The position numbers and the translations under genes are program-made. The notes below the pieces were generated by a model. The model searched no databases, was not told the origin of the DNA, and saw only the letters and a list, made by a program, of their open reading frames with translations. 64,000 bases of DNA from Metabacillus idriensis (GTDB lineage: Bacteria > Bacillota > Bacilli > Bacillales > Bacillaceae), in the NCBI RefSeq assembly GCF_009674765.1, contig NZ_WKKF01000002.1, positions 248,001 through 312,000 of the forward strand, given 5' to 3'. Position 1 is the stretch's first letter, and each line of letters starts with the position of its first letter. This document shows positions 43,570 through 53,002 of this stretch, piece by piece.

Positions 43570-44045
43570 TATTTGTAACAGTAGGTACGCAAAAGTTTCA
43601 GTTCAATAGATTATTTAAAGAGTTAGATAATCTTTGTGAAAACAATTTAATCGAAAAAGAAATTGTTGCGCAAGCTGGATACAGTACTTATCAACCTACA
43701 TCTTTCCCCATCCATAAAATTTTACCATCAAAATTAATGAATAAATATTTTAATGAAGCAAATTTCATTATCACCCATGGAGGTACTAGTAGTATTTTCC
43801 AAGCCTTGAATTTAGAAAAAAAAGTAATAGTTGTGCCTAGATTGAAAAAGTTTAATGAACATATCGATGATCATCAAATTGAAATATGTGAAATCCTTGA
43901 ATCACAAGAGTACATTACAGTTGTATGGGAAATAGAGAATTTACATCAAAAAATTTTAGAATCTAAAAATAAAAAATTTAGAGTCTACAAACCTACCAGC
44001 AAAACTTTAGTAAATGAAATAGTTAAGTATGCGGAAGAGATTTAA
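43566..44045 (+). CDS. Alg13-like catalytic subunit of a split glycosyltransferase
   Basis: 159 residues of the GT28 C-terminal fold: IFVTVGTQKFQFNRLFKELD, ITHGGTSSIFQAL and VPRLKKFNEHIDDHQIEI. It is PssE/Cps14G-like, and in related systems the pair transfers galactose or glucose to the lipid-linked primer. TTG start 43566 overlaps the preceding stop, and AAGGGGAGA precedes it. Confidence 0.9.
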   Translation: MIFVTVGTQKFQFNRLFKELDNLCENNLIEKEIVAQAGYSTYQPTSFPIHKILPSKLMNKYFNEANFIITHGGTSSIFQALNLEKKVIVVPRLKKFNEHIDDHQIEICEILESQEYITVVWEIENLHQKILESKNKKFRVYKPTSKTLVNEIVKYAEEI

Positions 44046-44102
44046 CTTTTAAGTATTAATAAAATATAATAGTATTTTAGGATAATTTAAAAAACAAAGG
44101 AT

Positions 44103-45038
44103 GTGTATACGATAAAACCGTGTGTAAGTGTTATTATTCCCACATATAATAGATCTAATTTATTAAAAAAATCAATTGAAACTGTTTTAGGACAGACATT
44201 TACTGATTTTGAACTAATAATTGTTGATGATTGTTCTAAGGATGATACTCAAAAAGTTATTCTAAGCTTTAATGATCCTCGTATTATATATATTAAATTA
44301 GAAGAAAACCAAGGGGCACCTTTTGCAAGAAATATTGGAATAAATAAAGCTAAGGGTAAATATGTAGCTTTTTTAGATTCTGATGACCAATGGCTTCCAG
44401 AAAAGTTACAAAAACAGGTTTTAACGTTTAAAAAGAATGAGAAAACTGGTGTTGTTTATACTGGGATAAAAAAAATAAGTGAAAATAATGTAGAGTACCA
44501 AACTCCTATACACAGAGGGAATATTTTGTCGAAATTGTTTATCAATAATTGTGTAGATTCCACTTCAACTGTGATGGTTAAAAAAAATGTGCTTTTAAAG
44601 GTTAATGGTTTTGATTTAGATCTACCAAGTTGTCAAGATTGGGACTTGTGGATAAGACTTTCATTAATTACAGAATTTGATTTCGTTAGTGAACCATTAG
44701 TAAATTATTATAGACATGATGGAGATAGGATATCTACAAACTTTAACTCTGTTTTAAAGGGACATCTTGCCATGTATAATAAACATGAGAATTTGGCGAA
44801 AGAATTACCTAATAAAAATGAACAAAAATTCTATTTTTATATTGGGAAAAGAATATTCAGAGCTGCTATTATTCATCAAAACAACGAGTTTACTAAAATA
44901 GGAAGAAAATTCTTTTTGAAAGCTATAAAGACATACCCTTTTAGTATTAATAATTATTTATTTTATACTGGAAGCCATATAAATCAAAAGTTTTTAACTT
45001 TATTTTATAAATCTTTTCTGCAGCTTAAGAAAAAATGA
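44103..45038 (+). CDS. Glycosyltransferase family 2
   Basis: 311 residues: VSVIIPTYNRSNLLKKSIET, LIIVDDCSKDDT, QGAPFARNIGINKAKGKYV, FLDSDDQWLPEKL and CQDWDLWIRLS with an inverting GT-A core. GTG start 44103 after AACAAAGGAT; ATG 44101 is out of frame. Substrate unknown. Confidence 0.88.
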   Translation: MYTIKPCVSVIIPTYNRSNLLKKSIETVLGQTFTDFELIIVDDCSKDDTQKVILSFNDPRIIYIKLEENQGAPFARNIGINKAKGKYVAFLDSDDQWLPEKLQKQVLTFKKNEKTGVVYTGIKKISENNVEYQTPIHRGNILSKLFINNCVDSTSTVMVKKNVLLKVNGFDLDLPSCQDWDLWIRLSLITEFDFVSEPLVNYYRHDGDRISTNFNSVLKGHLAMYNKHENLAKELPNKNEQKFYFYIGKRIFRAAIIHQNNEFTKIGRKFFLKAIKTYPFSINNYLFYTGSHINQKFLTLFYKSFLQLKKK

Positions 45039-45073
45039 TTAACCAATCTTAAAAATTAATAGTTGGTGGAAAA

Positions 45074-46429
45074 ATGAATGGGTATTCTAACGGTAATGTA
45101 GTGCAATATTATGTAATTAGTATAGCCTTAATAATGGTTATATTTATTGGTGCTATAGTGACAATAAGTCCTATTTTTATTTTATTTTTATTTCTATTTT
45201 TATTTGCATCATTATTCTTATTCGCTCAACCATTTAAGTTTAGTTTCCTAATAGTTGTGCTAACAGGAATATCAGTAGACGGAATTATAAAAGTTAGCTT
45301 GTTTGGTTTTGATTTTGGTTCTTTATATAAACTCCTTACTATCATTTTAGTAATTAGTATTATTATGAAGAATAAAAATAATTTAAATAATAAATTTTTA
45401 GTTCCATTTGCTATTGTATTATCTATAATATTGATTCAAACAATATTCCTATTTTTATTTCAAAGAGAAATACCCTTATTTAGATCTATGATAACTTTTT
45501 TAGGTATAGCTTCACCACTTTCATTACTTTTAATAAATTGGCCAAAGAATTACGTAAATAAAATACTAATATTGATTACTACTCTTCCAATAATCAGTGT
45601 TTTTATTGGTGTGTTGTTTGAATTGTTAGGTTTAGGAAATGCACTTAGATATGAATATACTGGCACAATTAGACTCAGTGGGACTAATCCACCAGCTCAA
45701 TTAGCTGAACTGTGCTTTTATTCAATTTTTATATCAATTTATATGTTTAATAAATATAAAAAATATACTTATATAATTTTAACTTTTGTTAATACCGTAA
45801 TTTTATTTGCAACACTGACAAGAGCAGCAATAATATGCTCATTTGTTTTACTTATTTATTTATTTTATCAAATAATAAAGCGATTTATTAATGGTAAATG
45901 GTATTACTTTTTTATATTAGGAGTCGCTTTATTAAGTTTAACTTTTATTATATTTACGTTTGCAGATTCAATTATTCAACGGTTTAGTAGTGGTTTTAAT
46001 GAAACGGGTATAAACAGTTCAGGTAGAGAAGAGGCCTGGGGATTTTACCTTTCCTTTGCTGAAAACAATGAAGTATTTGGTAAAGGTTTAGGAGCAACTA
46101 CTCATATATATAATGAGAATATAGCTAGAACAGGATCATTTTTAAAACATTTTTTAGCACCACACAATGAATATGTTAGATTTTTCTTAGAACTTGGTTA
46201 TTTTGGAATATCAATTCTATTATTATTTCTTGTGTTTCTCTTTATTAAGACAGGGAATTTGATTGAAAATACAAATAGACTATTTTTATATTTGTTTGGA
46301 GTTTCATTTTTTATACTTACTTATTTTGATAATACGCTAACTAGTATACATTCTGTATATCCATTGATGTATATTTTTAGTTTATTGAATTCTAACAGAA
46401 GTTATAGTAGTGATGGAAATGGAAAGTAG
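45074..46429 (+). CDS. O-antigen/exopolysaccharide polymerase (Wzy-type)
   Basis: 451 residues with about twelve hydrophobic segments and a large loop around residues 310-365 containing GREEAWGFYLSFAENNEVFG and HNEYVRFFLELG, typical of the Wzy_C/O-antigen ligase family. It would polymerise repeat units on the outer face. It is the most hydrophobic and most AT-rich protein of the locus, with weak conservation as is normal for Wzy. Confidence 0.85.
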   Translation: MNGYSNGNVVQYYVISIALIMVIFIGAIVTISPIFILFLFLFLFASLFLFAQPFKFSFLIVVLTGISVDGIIKVSLFGFDFGSLYKLLTIILVISIIMKNKNNLNNKFLVPFAIVLSIILIQTIFLFLFQREIPLFRSMITFLGIASPLSLLLINWPKNYVNKILILITTLPIISVFIGVLFELLGLGNALRYEYTGTIRLSGTNPPAQLAELCFYSIFISIYMFNKYKKYTYIILTFVNTVILFATLTRAAIICSFVLLIYLFYQIIKRFINGKWYYFFILGVALLSLTFIIFTFADSIIQRFSSGFNETGINSSGREEAWGFYLSFAENNEVFGKGLGATTHIYNENIARTGSFLKHFLAPHNEYVRFFLELGYFGISILLLFLVFLFIKTGNLIENTNRLFLYLFGVSFFILTYFDNTLTSIHSVYPLMYIFSLLNSNRSYSSDGNGK

Positions 46430-46554
46430 TTGGAATTTAGGGACTGATACCAGTTTAAAAAATATTAATTAACGTTGTTTGAGATATATAAATTTATTGT
46501 TTATTGTTTTTAGCGTGTCTAGAATAAGGTATTTTCAAAGGAGATTGTTAAGTA

Positions 46555-47880
46555 ATGGGAACCAAAAAAATAGCTGTAGTTGGAACTGGATATGTTGGCC
46601 TTGTAACGGGTGTTGCTTTGTCAGAGGTTGGTCATAAAGTTACTTGTGTTGATATTGATGAGGCAAAAGTTAAGAGTTTGAGAGCAGGGAAGTCTCCAAT
46701 TTTTGAGCCGGGGTTAGAAAAGTTAATGGTAAAGAATATACAAGAGGAGAGACTTGAATTCACAACAGTATATAGTGATGCATTTTTAGATGTTGATGTC
46801 ATTTATATTGCTGTCGGGACACCACAAAAGGAAGATGGAAAAGCTGACTTGGGATATATTGAGGCTGTAGCATCTAACATTGCTAAAAATATAGTTGATT
46901 CTGTAGTAGTTGTAACTAAAAGCACGGTCCCAGTTGGGACTAATGAGTATGTTAAATCACTCATAAACAAAGAAACTATTATTCCAGTCGAAGTTGTATC
47001 GAATCCGGAATTCCTACGTGAAGGCTCTGCAGTGTATGATACGTTCAATGGTAATCGGATTGTAATTGGTGCTGATAATGAAACTGCAGCTGACTTATTA
47101 GAAGAAATAAATGAGCCTTTTTGCATACCAATTTACCGTACGGATATTCGAAGTGCAGAAATGATAAAGTATGCATCTAATGCCTTTTTAGCAACAAAAA
47201 TTAGCTTTATTAATGAAATTGCAAATTTGTGTGAAAAGTTAGGCGCTAATATTGAGGATGTCGCAAATGGAATGGGAAAAGATGAACGTATAGGTCGAGC
47301 TTTTTTAAACGCAGGAATTGGTTATGGTGGATCTTGCTTTCCGAAAGATACACAAGCTCTGGTCCAAATTGCAGGTAATGTCGATCATGACTTTAATTTA
47401 TTGAAAGCAGTAATAGAAGTAAACCAAAAGCAACAGGTTGGTCTTGTTACGAAAGCTAAAGAAAAACTTGGCTCACTAAAAGATAAGCGTGTTGCATTGC
47501 TAGGACTTACCTTTAAACCAAATACGGATGATATGCGTGAGGCAGCTTCAATTGTTCTAGCAAGAGATCTTATTTTGGCGGGTGCTAAAGTTACAGCTTT
47601 TGATCCTATAGGGGTGCAAAATGCAAAATCACATTTGCCAGTTGAAGTTAAATATGCAGATTCAGTAGAAGCTGCACTTGAAGTTTCGGATATTGCATTT
47701 GTTGTAACAGAGTGGGAAGAGGTTAAAAAAACACCACTATTAAAATATAAAGAATTATTATCAGAAGGTATTATATTTGATGGTCGTAATTGTTATTCAC
47801 TTGAAGAAGCGCAGTCAGCTAATGTAGATTATTATTCTGTTGGACGTCCCCCTGTAGAAAGAGTAACTGTATTGTCTTAA
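46555..47880 (+). CDS. UDP-glucose 6-dehydrogenase
   Basis: 441 residues. NAD-binding start VVGTGYVGLVTGVALSEVGH, catalytic Cys in GYGGSCFPKDTQAL, and GLTFKPNTDDMREAAS. It oxidises UDP-glucose to UDP-glucuronate. B. subtilis YwqF is the enzyme next to the tyrosine kinase and is activated by phosphorylation; here the gene lies eleven kb away from the kinase at the far end of the cluster, so it could be the ywqF or tuaD equivalent. ATG follows AAGGAGATTGTTAAGTA. Confidence 0.92.
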   Translation: MGTKKIAVVGTGYVGLVTGVALSEVGHKVTCVDIDEAKVKSLRAGKSPIFEPGLEKLMVKNIQEERLEFTTVYSDAFLDVDVIYIAVGTPQKEDGKADLGYIEAVASNIAKNIVDSVVVVTKSTVPVGTNEYVKSLINKETIIPVEVVSNPEFLREGSAVYDTFNGNRIVIGADNETAADLLEEINEPFCIPIYRTDIRSAEMIKYASNAFLATKISFINEIANLCEKLGANIEDVANGMGKDERIGRAFLNAGIGYGGSCFPKDTQALVQIAGNVDHDFNLLKAVIEVNQKQQVGLVTKAKEKLGSLKDKRVALLGLTFKPNTDDMREAASIVLARDLILAGAKVTAFDPIGVQNAKSHLPVEVKYADSVEAALEVSDIAFVVTEWEEVKKTPLLKYKELLSEGIIFDGRNCYSLEEAQSANVDYYSVGRPPVERVTVLS

Positions 47881-48010
47881 TCAAGAGCTAAAATAAATGA
47901 TTTATGCATTTATTAACTGTTGCAACTATGAGTAATAAAATGGTCAATTAATTTTAGAATAATAATAATTTTATAAATAAAATATTAAGAAAGAAGGGGC
48001 GTGATTTTAG

Positions 48011-49066
48011 TTGATTCTGGTAACAGGTGGTGCCGGATACATTGGGAGTCATACTTGTGTTGAGCTTCTTGATTCAGGGTGTGAAATAATAGTTGTTGAT
48101 AATTTTGTTAACAGTAAATATGAATCTATTAACCGTATAAAAGAAATCACAGGGAAAGATTTTCCGTTTTATCAAGTAGATATTTTGGACAAGTCTGCAC
48201 TTGAGCACGTTTTTTCTGATAATAAAATAGATGCAGTTATTCATTTTGCAGGATTGAAGGCAGTTGGAGAATCAGTTAATATACCTCTTCGTTACTATCA
48301 CAATAACCTAACGGGCACATTAGTCCTACTGGAACTTATGCAAAAGTATAATGTTAAAAGTATCGTGTTTAGTTCTTCTGCAACTGTGTATGGAATACCT
48401 GAACAGGTCCCAATATCAGAGAACTTTCCTCTTAGTGCAACTAATCCTTATGGTCGAACAAAGTTAATGATTGAAGACATTCTTCGCGATATATACGTTT
48501 CAGATCACGAATGGAGCATCGCATTATTACGATATTTTAATCCTGTAGGAGCGCATCATAGTGGGCGTATTGGTGAAGATCCAAATGGTATTCCAAACAA
48601 CCTAATGCCCTTTATTACACAAGTAGCTATTGGGAAATTAAAAGAATTAAGTGTATTCGGTAATGATTATCCTACCCATGATGGAACAGGTGTAAGAGAC
48701 TACATTCATGTTGTTGACCTTGCGAAAGGACATCTAAAAGCATTAGAGAGTTTAAAAACATCTACTGGAGTGAATGAATATAATCTTGGGACCGGAAGTG
48801 GTCATAGTGTATTAGAAATAATAAAAGCATTTGAAAAAGCATCAAATAGAAAAGTTCCTTATAAAATCGTTGATAAAAGGTCTGGGGATGTAGGTATATG
48901 TTACGCAAATCCTATTAAAGCTAAAGATAGATTAGGCTGGATAGCCTCTAAAGGGATTGAGGAAATGTGTATTGACTCATGGAGATGGCAAATTAATAAT
49001 CCTAATGGATATGTTGACTTAAAGCGTGAAGAAATAATTTCGGATCCCAAGTTGGTAACCTATTAA
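48011..49066 (+). CDS. galE: UDP-glucose 4-epimerase
   Basis: 351 residues: [28 protein letters not shown], and the active-site YGRTKLMIE (Tyr-x-x-x-Lys). It interconverts UDP-glucose and UDP-galactose and supplies galactose for the polymer. TTG start at 48011 after AAGAAGGGGCGTG. The last gene of the cluster; a strong terminator lies 140 nt on. Confidence 0.93.
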   Translation: MILVTGGAGYIGSHTCVELLDSGCEIIVVDNFVNSKYESINRIKEITGKDFPFYQVDILDKSALEHVFSDNKIDAVIHFAGLKAVGESVNIPLRYYHNNLTGTLVLLELMQKYNVKSIVFSSSATVYGIPEQVPISENFPLSATNPYGRTKLMIEDILRDIYVSDHEWSIALLRYFNPVGAHHSGRIGEDPNGIPNNLMPFITQVAIGKLKELSVFGNDYPTHDGTGVRDYIHVVDLAKGHLKALESLKTSTGVNEYNLGTGSGHSVLEIIKAFEKASNRKVPYKIVDKRSGDVGICYANPIKAKDRLGWIASKGIEEMCIDSWRWQINNPNGYVDLKREEIISDPKLVTY

Positions 49067-49206
49067 ACTAAAAAAGTAAATAATAGAAAGTATATAGTAT
49101 ATAATTAAACACAATATTTTATTTTGTCTACATGGTTCAATAGTGAATTTTTTTGATTTAAGATAATATAAATCAATTAGTTAAATATTACAAATAAAAA
49201 AGATAG

Positions 49207-49242
49207 AAAAGATGATCGGGTATTTAATCCGTTCATCTTTTT
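49207..49242 (+). terminator. Terminator at the end of the exopolysaccharide locus
   Basis: AAAAGATGATCGG pairs with CCG.TCATCTTTTT (one mismatch) around nine bases. Confidence 0.8.
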
Positions 49243-49260
49243 ATGTTCTATAGCATACTA

Positions 49261-49362
49261 TTATTTATCTTTAGGATAAGGTCCCACCCCTTTTGCGATA
49301 AACGTTTATCCAATGCCTGGTGGACCTAGGAGAATTAAATTATAATGTTGCTCTATGGTCAT
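49261..49362 (-). pseudogene. IS21-type IstB fragment with a stop in the Walker A motif
   Basis: On the minus strand MTIEQHYNLILLGPPGIG is followed by a stop codon where IstB has K, and then TFIAKGVG continues in frame. The pattern L-I-L-L-G-P-P-G-x-G-K-T is the IstB/DnaC-like Walker A. Only about 33 codons remain. It marks a dead IS21-family insertion. Confidence 0.6.
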
Positions 49363-49461
49363 TTTAAGGATTTGGCTGATATAAAACCATGTGAAACCTT
49401 AGAAGAGTGTCAAGGCCGGTTAAATCTTACTCAAAATCGCCGGTTTAAAATTCCCCAGAAG

Positions 49462-49640
49462 GACTTTTCAGTCCTTCCTAATGGCACAGAATACCCTTGG
49501 CGCCTAAGCGGAGTCATTGTGATAAAGTCGAGGTCGTCATCAAGTCCTGCGAGGAAGGCGGTGATGTCTTCCTCGGTTTGAAGGTTCATCCATTATTTGT
49601 TTTTTTCGAGGCCGTGTCGTCTTAGGGCGAGGTTTAAATT
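49462..49640 (-). pseudogene. Relic of a LacI-family regulator
   Basis: The minus strand reads LALRRHGLEKNK, stop, WMNLQTEEDITAFLAGLD, a deletion, then DFITMTPLRRQGYSVP. This aligns with residues around YQLALRRHGIEPANQWMYLQ and GFITMTTLQRLGYTVP of the intact LacI gene 1 kb downstream on the same strand. It is a decayed paralogue with a stop codon and an internal deletion. The rest of the gap 49641-49887 has no gene I recognise. Confidence 0.75.
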
Positions 49641-49887
49641 ATCTAACAATTATATTCTTTTTACTGCTTTTATTCCCTGCTGCATCTTTTAAATGTGGGG
49701 GCATGATCCTCCACTCAGCTAAAGTGCAAAATGTTAATGTAATAAAGAGGAGATTTAGTTTAAGATTTAGCTTCTTTTTGAGTCGATTCAGCAGTGAAGA
49801 TGTTCGATATACACTTATAAAATTGGGAGCCAAGCCTTTCAGATCAAATTGTGTGCTTAATATGATGTGAGCCTTTTTACATTTGAA

Positions 49888-50142
49888 TTATTGGTTAGGA
49901 TATGCTTTTTGATAAAGTTTTTTTAGTGCTTTTCTGGCTGCCGCCTTTTCGCTTTTATGATCGATTCCTTCTGCCAGATATTCACTAAAAGGGTGTTTTT
50001 CTTGACAAATGGTAATGATGACATGCCAGTGATCTTTTATTGAAATTGTTTCTATTTCCATTTCATCACCATGATCATTAACTATCTGTAAGACTCTTCT
50101 TGAACGGTAGTTTTGGTTCTTGTAATCATCTCTCCAGCTCAT
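49888..50142 (-). CDS. Hypothetical protein, 84 residues
   Basis: MSWRDDYKNQNYRSRRVLQI then mixed sequence with a C-terminal basic helix (KSEKAAARKALKKLYQKAY). ATG 50142 follows GGAGGGTATT; an ATG at 50154 overlaps that site. The core could be a small alpha/beta fold (double-stranded RNA-binding-like basic helix at the end is a loose impression only). I do not recognise a family. Confidence 0.6.
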   Translation of the reverse strand: MSWRDDYKNQNYRSRRVLQIVNDHGDEMEIETISIKDHWHVIITICQEKHPFSEYLAEGIDHKSEKAAARKALKKLYQKAYPNQ

Positions 50143-50304
50143 AATACCCTCCATTTTATTTATAATAGGCTGACTCCCATAGATATAATACTTTATATTG
50201 TGATTAGTGGCTTGAAACTGCTAAACTAAAATAAACAAATTTATTACAGCTTAAAATGAACACTTTTGAAATAGAGAATATGTGGCCTAACCACTATAAC
50301 GATA

Positions 50305-50338
50305 AAATAACACCTTCGAATGATCGAAGGTGTTATTT
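50305..50338. terminator. Terminator of the lacI-ABC operon
   Basis: AAATAACACCTTCGA and TCGAAGGTGTTATTT form a perfect stem around ATGA. It lies 50 nt beyond the LacI stop on the minus strand and could also act on the plus strand. Confidence 0.85.
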
Positions 50339-50387
50339 GTACAAAAAATTTAATAGGCCTTTCAATCCTCTGGAAAAAATCTAGAGC

Positions 50388-51407
50388 TTACATTCTGTCA
50401 TCAGAAACTTCCGCAGCAGATTCCCTCTTCACCAGTCTAGCAGGCAGCAAAGTCTCCTGAAACGGCTCTTCCTTATTATCCATCCTCCAAAACAGCTGTT
50501 CAACAGCTTTCTTCCCAAATAGGCTAAGGTCAATATCCATCGTTGTGATTTTCGGGTTTGCAATTCTTGATAGCTGTCCGTTATCAAAGCAGCCTACGGA
50601 TACGTTATCAGGCACAGTATATCCTAAGCGCTGCAAGGTTGTCATGGTGATAAAGCCAAGGCCGTCATTGACGCAGAACCAAGCGGTTGGTTTTTGATCA
50701 AGGTTTGATAGGAACGCGTGAATTTTCACTTCGTCTTCATCAGCCTGAAGGTACATCCATTGGTTGGCTGGTTCGATTCCGTGTCTTCTTAGTGCCAGCT
50801 GATAGCCTTCCCAGCGTTCCTGATAGCTTGGGGAGTAATCGATGTTTCCGATGAAACCAATTTCTCTGTGGCCAAGGTCAATGAGATGCTTGACCATTTC
50901 ATATCCGCCGAAACGGTTATTCGTCAGGATGGCATCTGCTTGGTTGAGTGGATCGTGATGATCGATCATCACAGTTGGAATGCCGGTATCCAGAACTTTG
51001 TTAATATAGTCTGTGGTGAGATGGGAAAGGATGAGAATTCCATCAACCGAACGATCTTCTATCACGTCAGGCAGCTTCAATGTTTCTTTCTCTTCGTTGT
51101 CCACTGAGAGAATGAGAAGATTCATGCCTCTTGATTTTAATTCTTTTTCAATGCTGAGATAGATTTCACCGAAAAAGCTTTTGAACGAAAAAGCTCGTAC
51201 GGAAGCGAGAAGGGCGATCGTGCCTGTCTGCCCGTTGTTTCCGTTTTTTCTTCCGCTGGGATAGGCGTATCCAAGCTCTTCTGCTGTTTTTTGAACCAAT
51301 AGTCTTGTTTCCTCACTTACACCCGGCTTGCCGGTCAGTGCTTGTGATACGGAGTTTTTCGAGATCTTCAGTTTATCAGCAATGTCCTGCATGGTAATTT
51401 TTTTCAT
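50388..51407 (-). CDS. LacI-family transcriptional regulator
   Basis: 339 residues: helix-turn-helix MKKITMQDIADKLKISKNSV with the hinge region, then a periplasmic-binding-like sugar domain. It is the last gene of the minus-strand ABC operon, so it is likely autoregulated with the importer. The probable operator is the palindrome TTGTAACGTTACAA at 55449 and a half-diverged copy at 55314. The inducer is probably a mannooligosaccharide or mannobiose, given the neighbouring genes; this is inference. ATG follows GTAGGTGTTAGA. Confidence 0.9.
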   Translation of the reverse strand: MKKITMQDIADKLKISKNSVSQALTGKPGVSEETRLLVQKTAEELGYAYPSGRKNGNNGQTGTIALLASVRAFSFKSFFGEIYLSIEKELKSRGMNLLILSVDNEEKETLKLPDVIEDRSVDGILILSHLTTDYINKVLDTGIPTVMIDHHDPLNQADAILTNNRFGGYEMVKHLIDLGHREIGFIGNIDYSPSYQERWEGYQLALRRHGIEPANQWMYLQADEDEVKIHAFLSNLDQKPTAWFCVNDGLGFITMTTLQRLGYTVPDNVSVGCFDNGQLSRIANPKITTMDIDLSLFGKKAVEQLFWRMDNKEEPFQETLLPARLVKRESAAEVSDDRM

Positions 51408-51437
51408 TCTAACACCTACAAATCGACAATTTCTTCA

Positions 51438-52121
51438 TTATCTTTTCTCTTTTTCTAGTATTTTTCCCTCTATCTCTTCAAACATCTTTTTATGAATACG
51501 CATGATGACATAGAAGAATGGGCTGATTAGTAAAGTAATGGCGTATATTTGGAAGAAATGGATACTTGCTCCCCATATTGCAAGAGCGCTCATAATGAAA
51601 AGGGTGTTTTTCAGTTTTAAAAAAGTAAGGCCGATTGACGTTCTCACAGCTTCTAACCTGCTGATGCAAAAGCGTGATAGCAATGGGTACAGATAAAACA
51701 TCATGATGATATTCATGATTAATAGAACGTATAAAGCTGAGATGAATAGCTCGCTTGCTCCACTCAATAAGATGAGATCGGCTGTAATCACTATGCATAT
51801 GAAAAGCTGAAAGCTCCATAGGATGAACGATGATTTGAAGTTCTCCTTTAATAAACGGAAAAAATCTCTTGTTACGGATAAGTAACCCGCTCTCATCAGC
51901 TTGCCCATGGTCCCGAAAAGTGCTGCTGCAAATGGGCCGATGGGCAGCAATGTTACATAGAGAAGAACCCATAATAACATGTTCTTAGTATCCCATTCTA
52001 TCATCAGGATGACTAGAGCCGGAAGCAGAGCGATTGAAAAATAAAGATTGCTTACTAGAAACCAGTACCCATATTGCATCAATCTATAAAAGAAGCCGGT
52101 TTGGTTTAGTTGTTTAATCAT
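51438..52121 (-). CDS. YesL family membrane protein (DUF624)
   Basis: 227 residues with five or six helices. DUF624 proteins commonly accompany carbohydrate ABC importers in Bacilli (YesL beside the rhamnogalacturonan system). LPIGPFAAALFGTMGKLMRA and FYLYPLLSRF are characteristic. Function unknown. It lies 13 nt after the permease gene in the same operon. Confidence 0.85.
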   Translation of the reverse strand: MIKQLNQTGFFYRLMQYGYWFLVSNLYFSIALLPALVILMIEWDTKNMLLWVLLYVTLLPIGPFAAALFGTMGKLMRAGYLSVTRDFFRLLKENFKSSFILWSFQLFICIVITADLILLSGASELFISALYVLLIMNIIMMFYLYPLLSRFCISRLEAVRTSIGLTFLKLKNTLFIMSALAIWGASIHFFQIYAITLLISPFFYVIMRIHKKMFEEIEGKILEKEKR

Positions 52122-52134
52122 TTATAAAACCCCC

Positions 52135-52980
52135 TTAACCTTTGATTCCTGTGACAGAGATACCTTCAACAAAATACTTCTGCAGCGAGAAGAAGATGAT
52201 GATCGTCGGAACTAAGACTAATACGGAAGCCGCCATTAATGGTCCCCATTCGACTTTTGTCATGCCGTTGAACATCGCAAGTCCAAGCTGAAGCGTAAAT
52301 TTATCCGAGCTGTTCAGGTACATGAGCGGACCTAAAAGGTCATTCCATGAACCTTGGAAAGAGAATAGGGCGATTGTTATTAAAGCTGGCTTTGATAACG
52401 GCAGAAAGATTTTATAGAAAATCTGGAAGCGGCTGGCACCGTCGATCAGGGCCGATTCTTCTAATTCTTTCGGAATGGATGAGAAAAATTGACGCAGTAA
52501 GAAAATGAATACTGCTTGACCGCCTAGAAATGCGGGTGCAATTAATGGATAAAACGTATCAATCCATCCGATTTTACTGAACATGATAAAAACAGGGATC
52601 ATTGTAATTTCCCCAGGCAGCATGATGGTTGAAAGCAAGATGAAAAACCATATGTTTTTTCCTGGGAAGTTAAAGCGGGCAAATCCATAGGCTACAAAAG
52701 CGGATACGAATACTTCTGCAAACATTCTAAACCCGGTGATTATGACTGTGTTTTTTAAATATAAGAAGAAAGGAATATCTGTTACTGCACGTTTGTAATT
52801 CTCCCACTGCAGGGTTTCCGGGAACCACTGAGGCGGAATCTGGAAGACCACATCACCTGATTTTAACGATGTTGAAATCATCCAAAGGAGAGGGAGAATG
52901 GTTGCAATTGACGTAAGGGCTAAAAATGTATAAACAAATGTATGCTGTATTTTTTTTCTTTGAGGAATCGTTAAGTTCAT
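52135..52980 (-). CDS. Carbohydrate ABC transporter permease (MalG type)
   Basis: 281 residues with six helices. EAA loop EESALIDGASRFQIFYKIFL contacts the ATPase. N-terminal TIPQRKKIQHTFVYTFLALT is cytoplasmic. ATG preceded by AGGTGAGAAAGA. Pairs with the MalF-type permease upstream. No ATPase gene is in the operon, so it probably uses a shared MsmX-type ATPase encoded elsewhere, as in B. subtilis. Confidence 0.92.
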   Translation of the reverse strand: MNLTIPQRKKIQHTFVYTFLALTSIATILPLLWMISTSLKSGDVVFQIPPQWFPETLQWENYKRAVTDIPFFLYLKNTVIITGFRMFAEVFVSAFVAYGFARFNFPGKNIWFFILLSTIMLPGEITMIPVFIMFSKIGWIDTFYPLIAPAFLGGQAVFIFLLRQFFSSIPKELEESALIDGASRFQIFYKIFLPLSKPALITIALFSFQGSWNDLLGPLMYLNSSDKFTLQLGLAMFNGMTKVEWGPLMAASVLVLVPTIIIFFSLQKYFVEGISVTGIKG

Positions 52981-53002
52981 TCTTTCTCACCTGCATCTTT
53001 CA

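Noticed and set aside
49345-49581. 78-codon plus-strand frame
   Set aside because: It is antisense to the IstB and LacI relics and has no support of its own.
49639-49833. 64-codon minus-strand frame
   Set aside because: No ribosome site and no recognisable family; possibly more decayed DNA.
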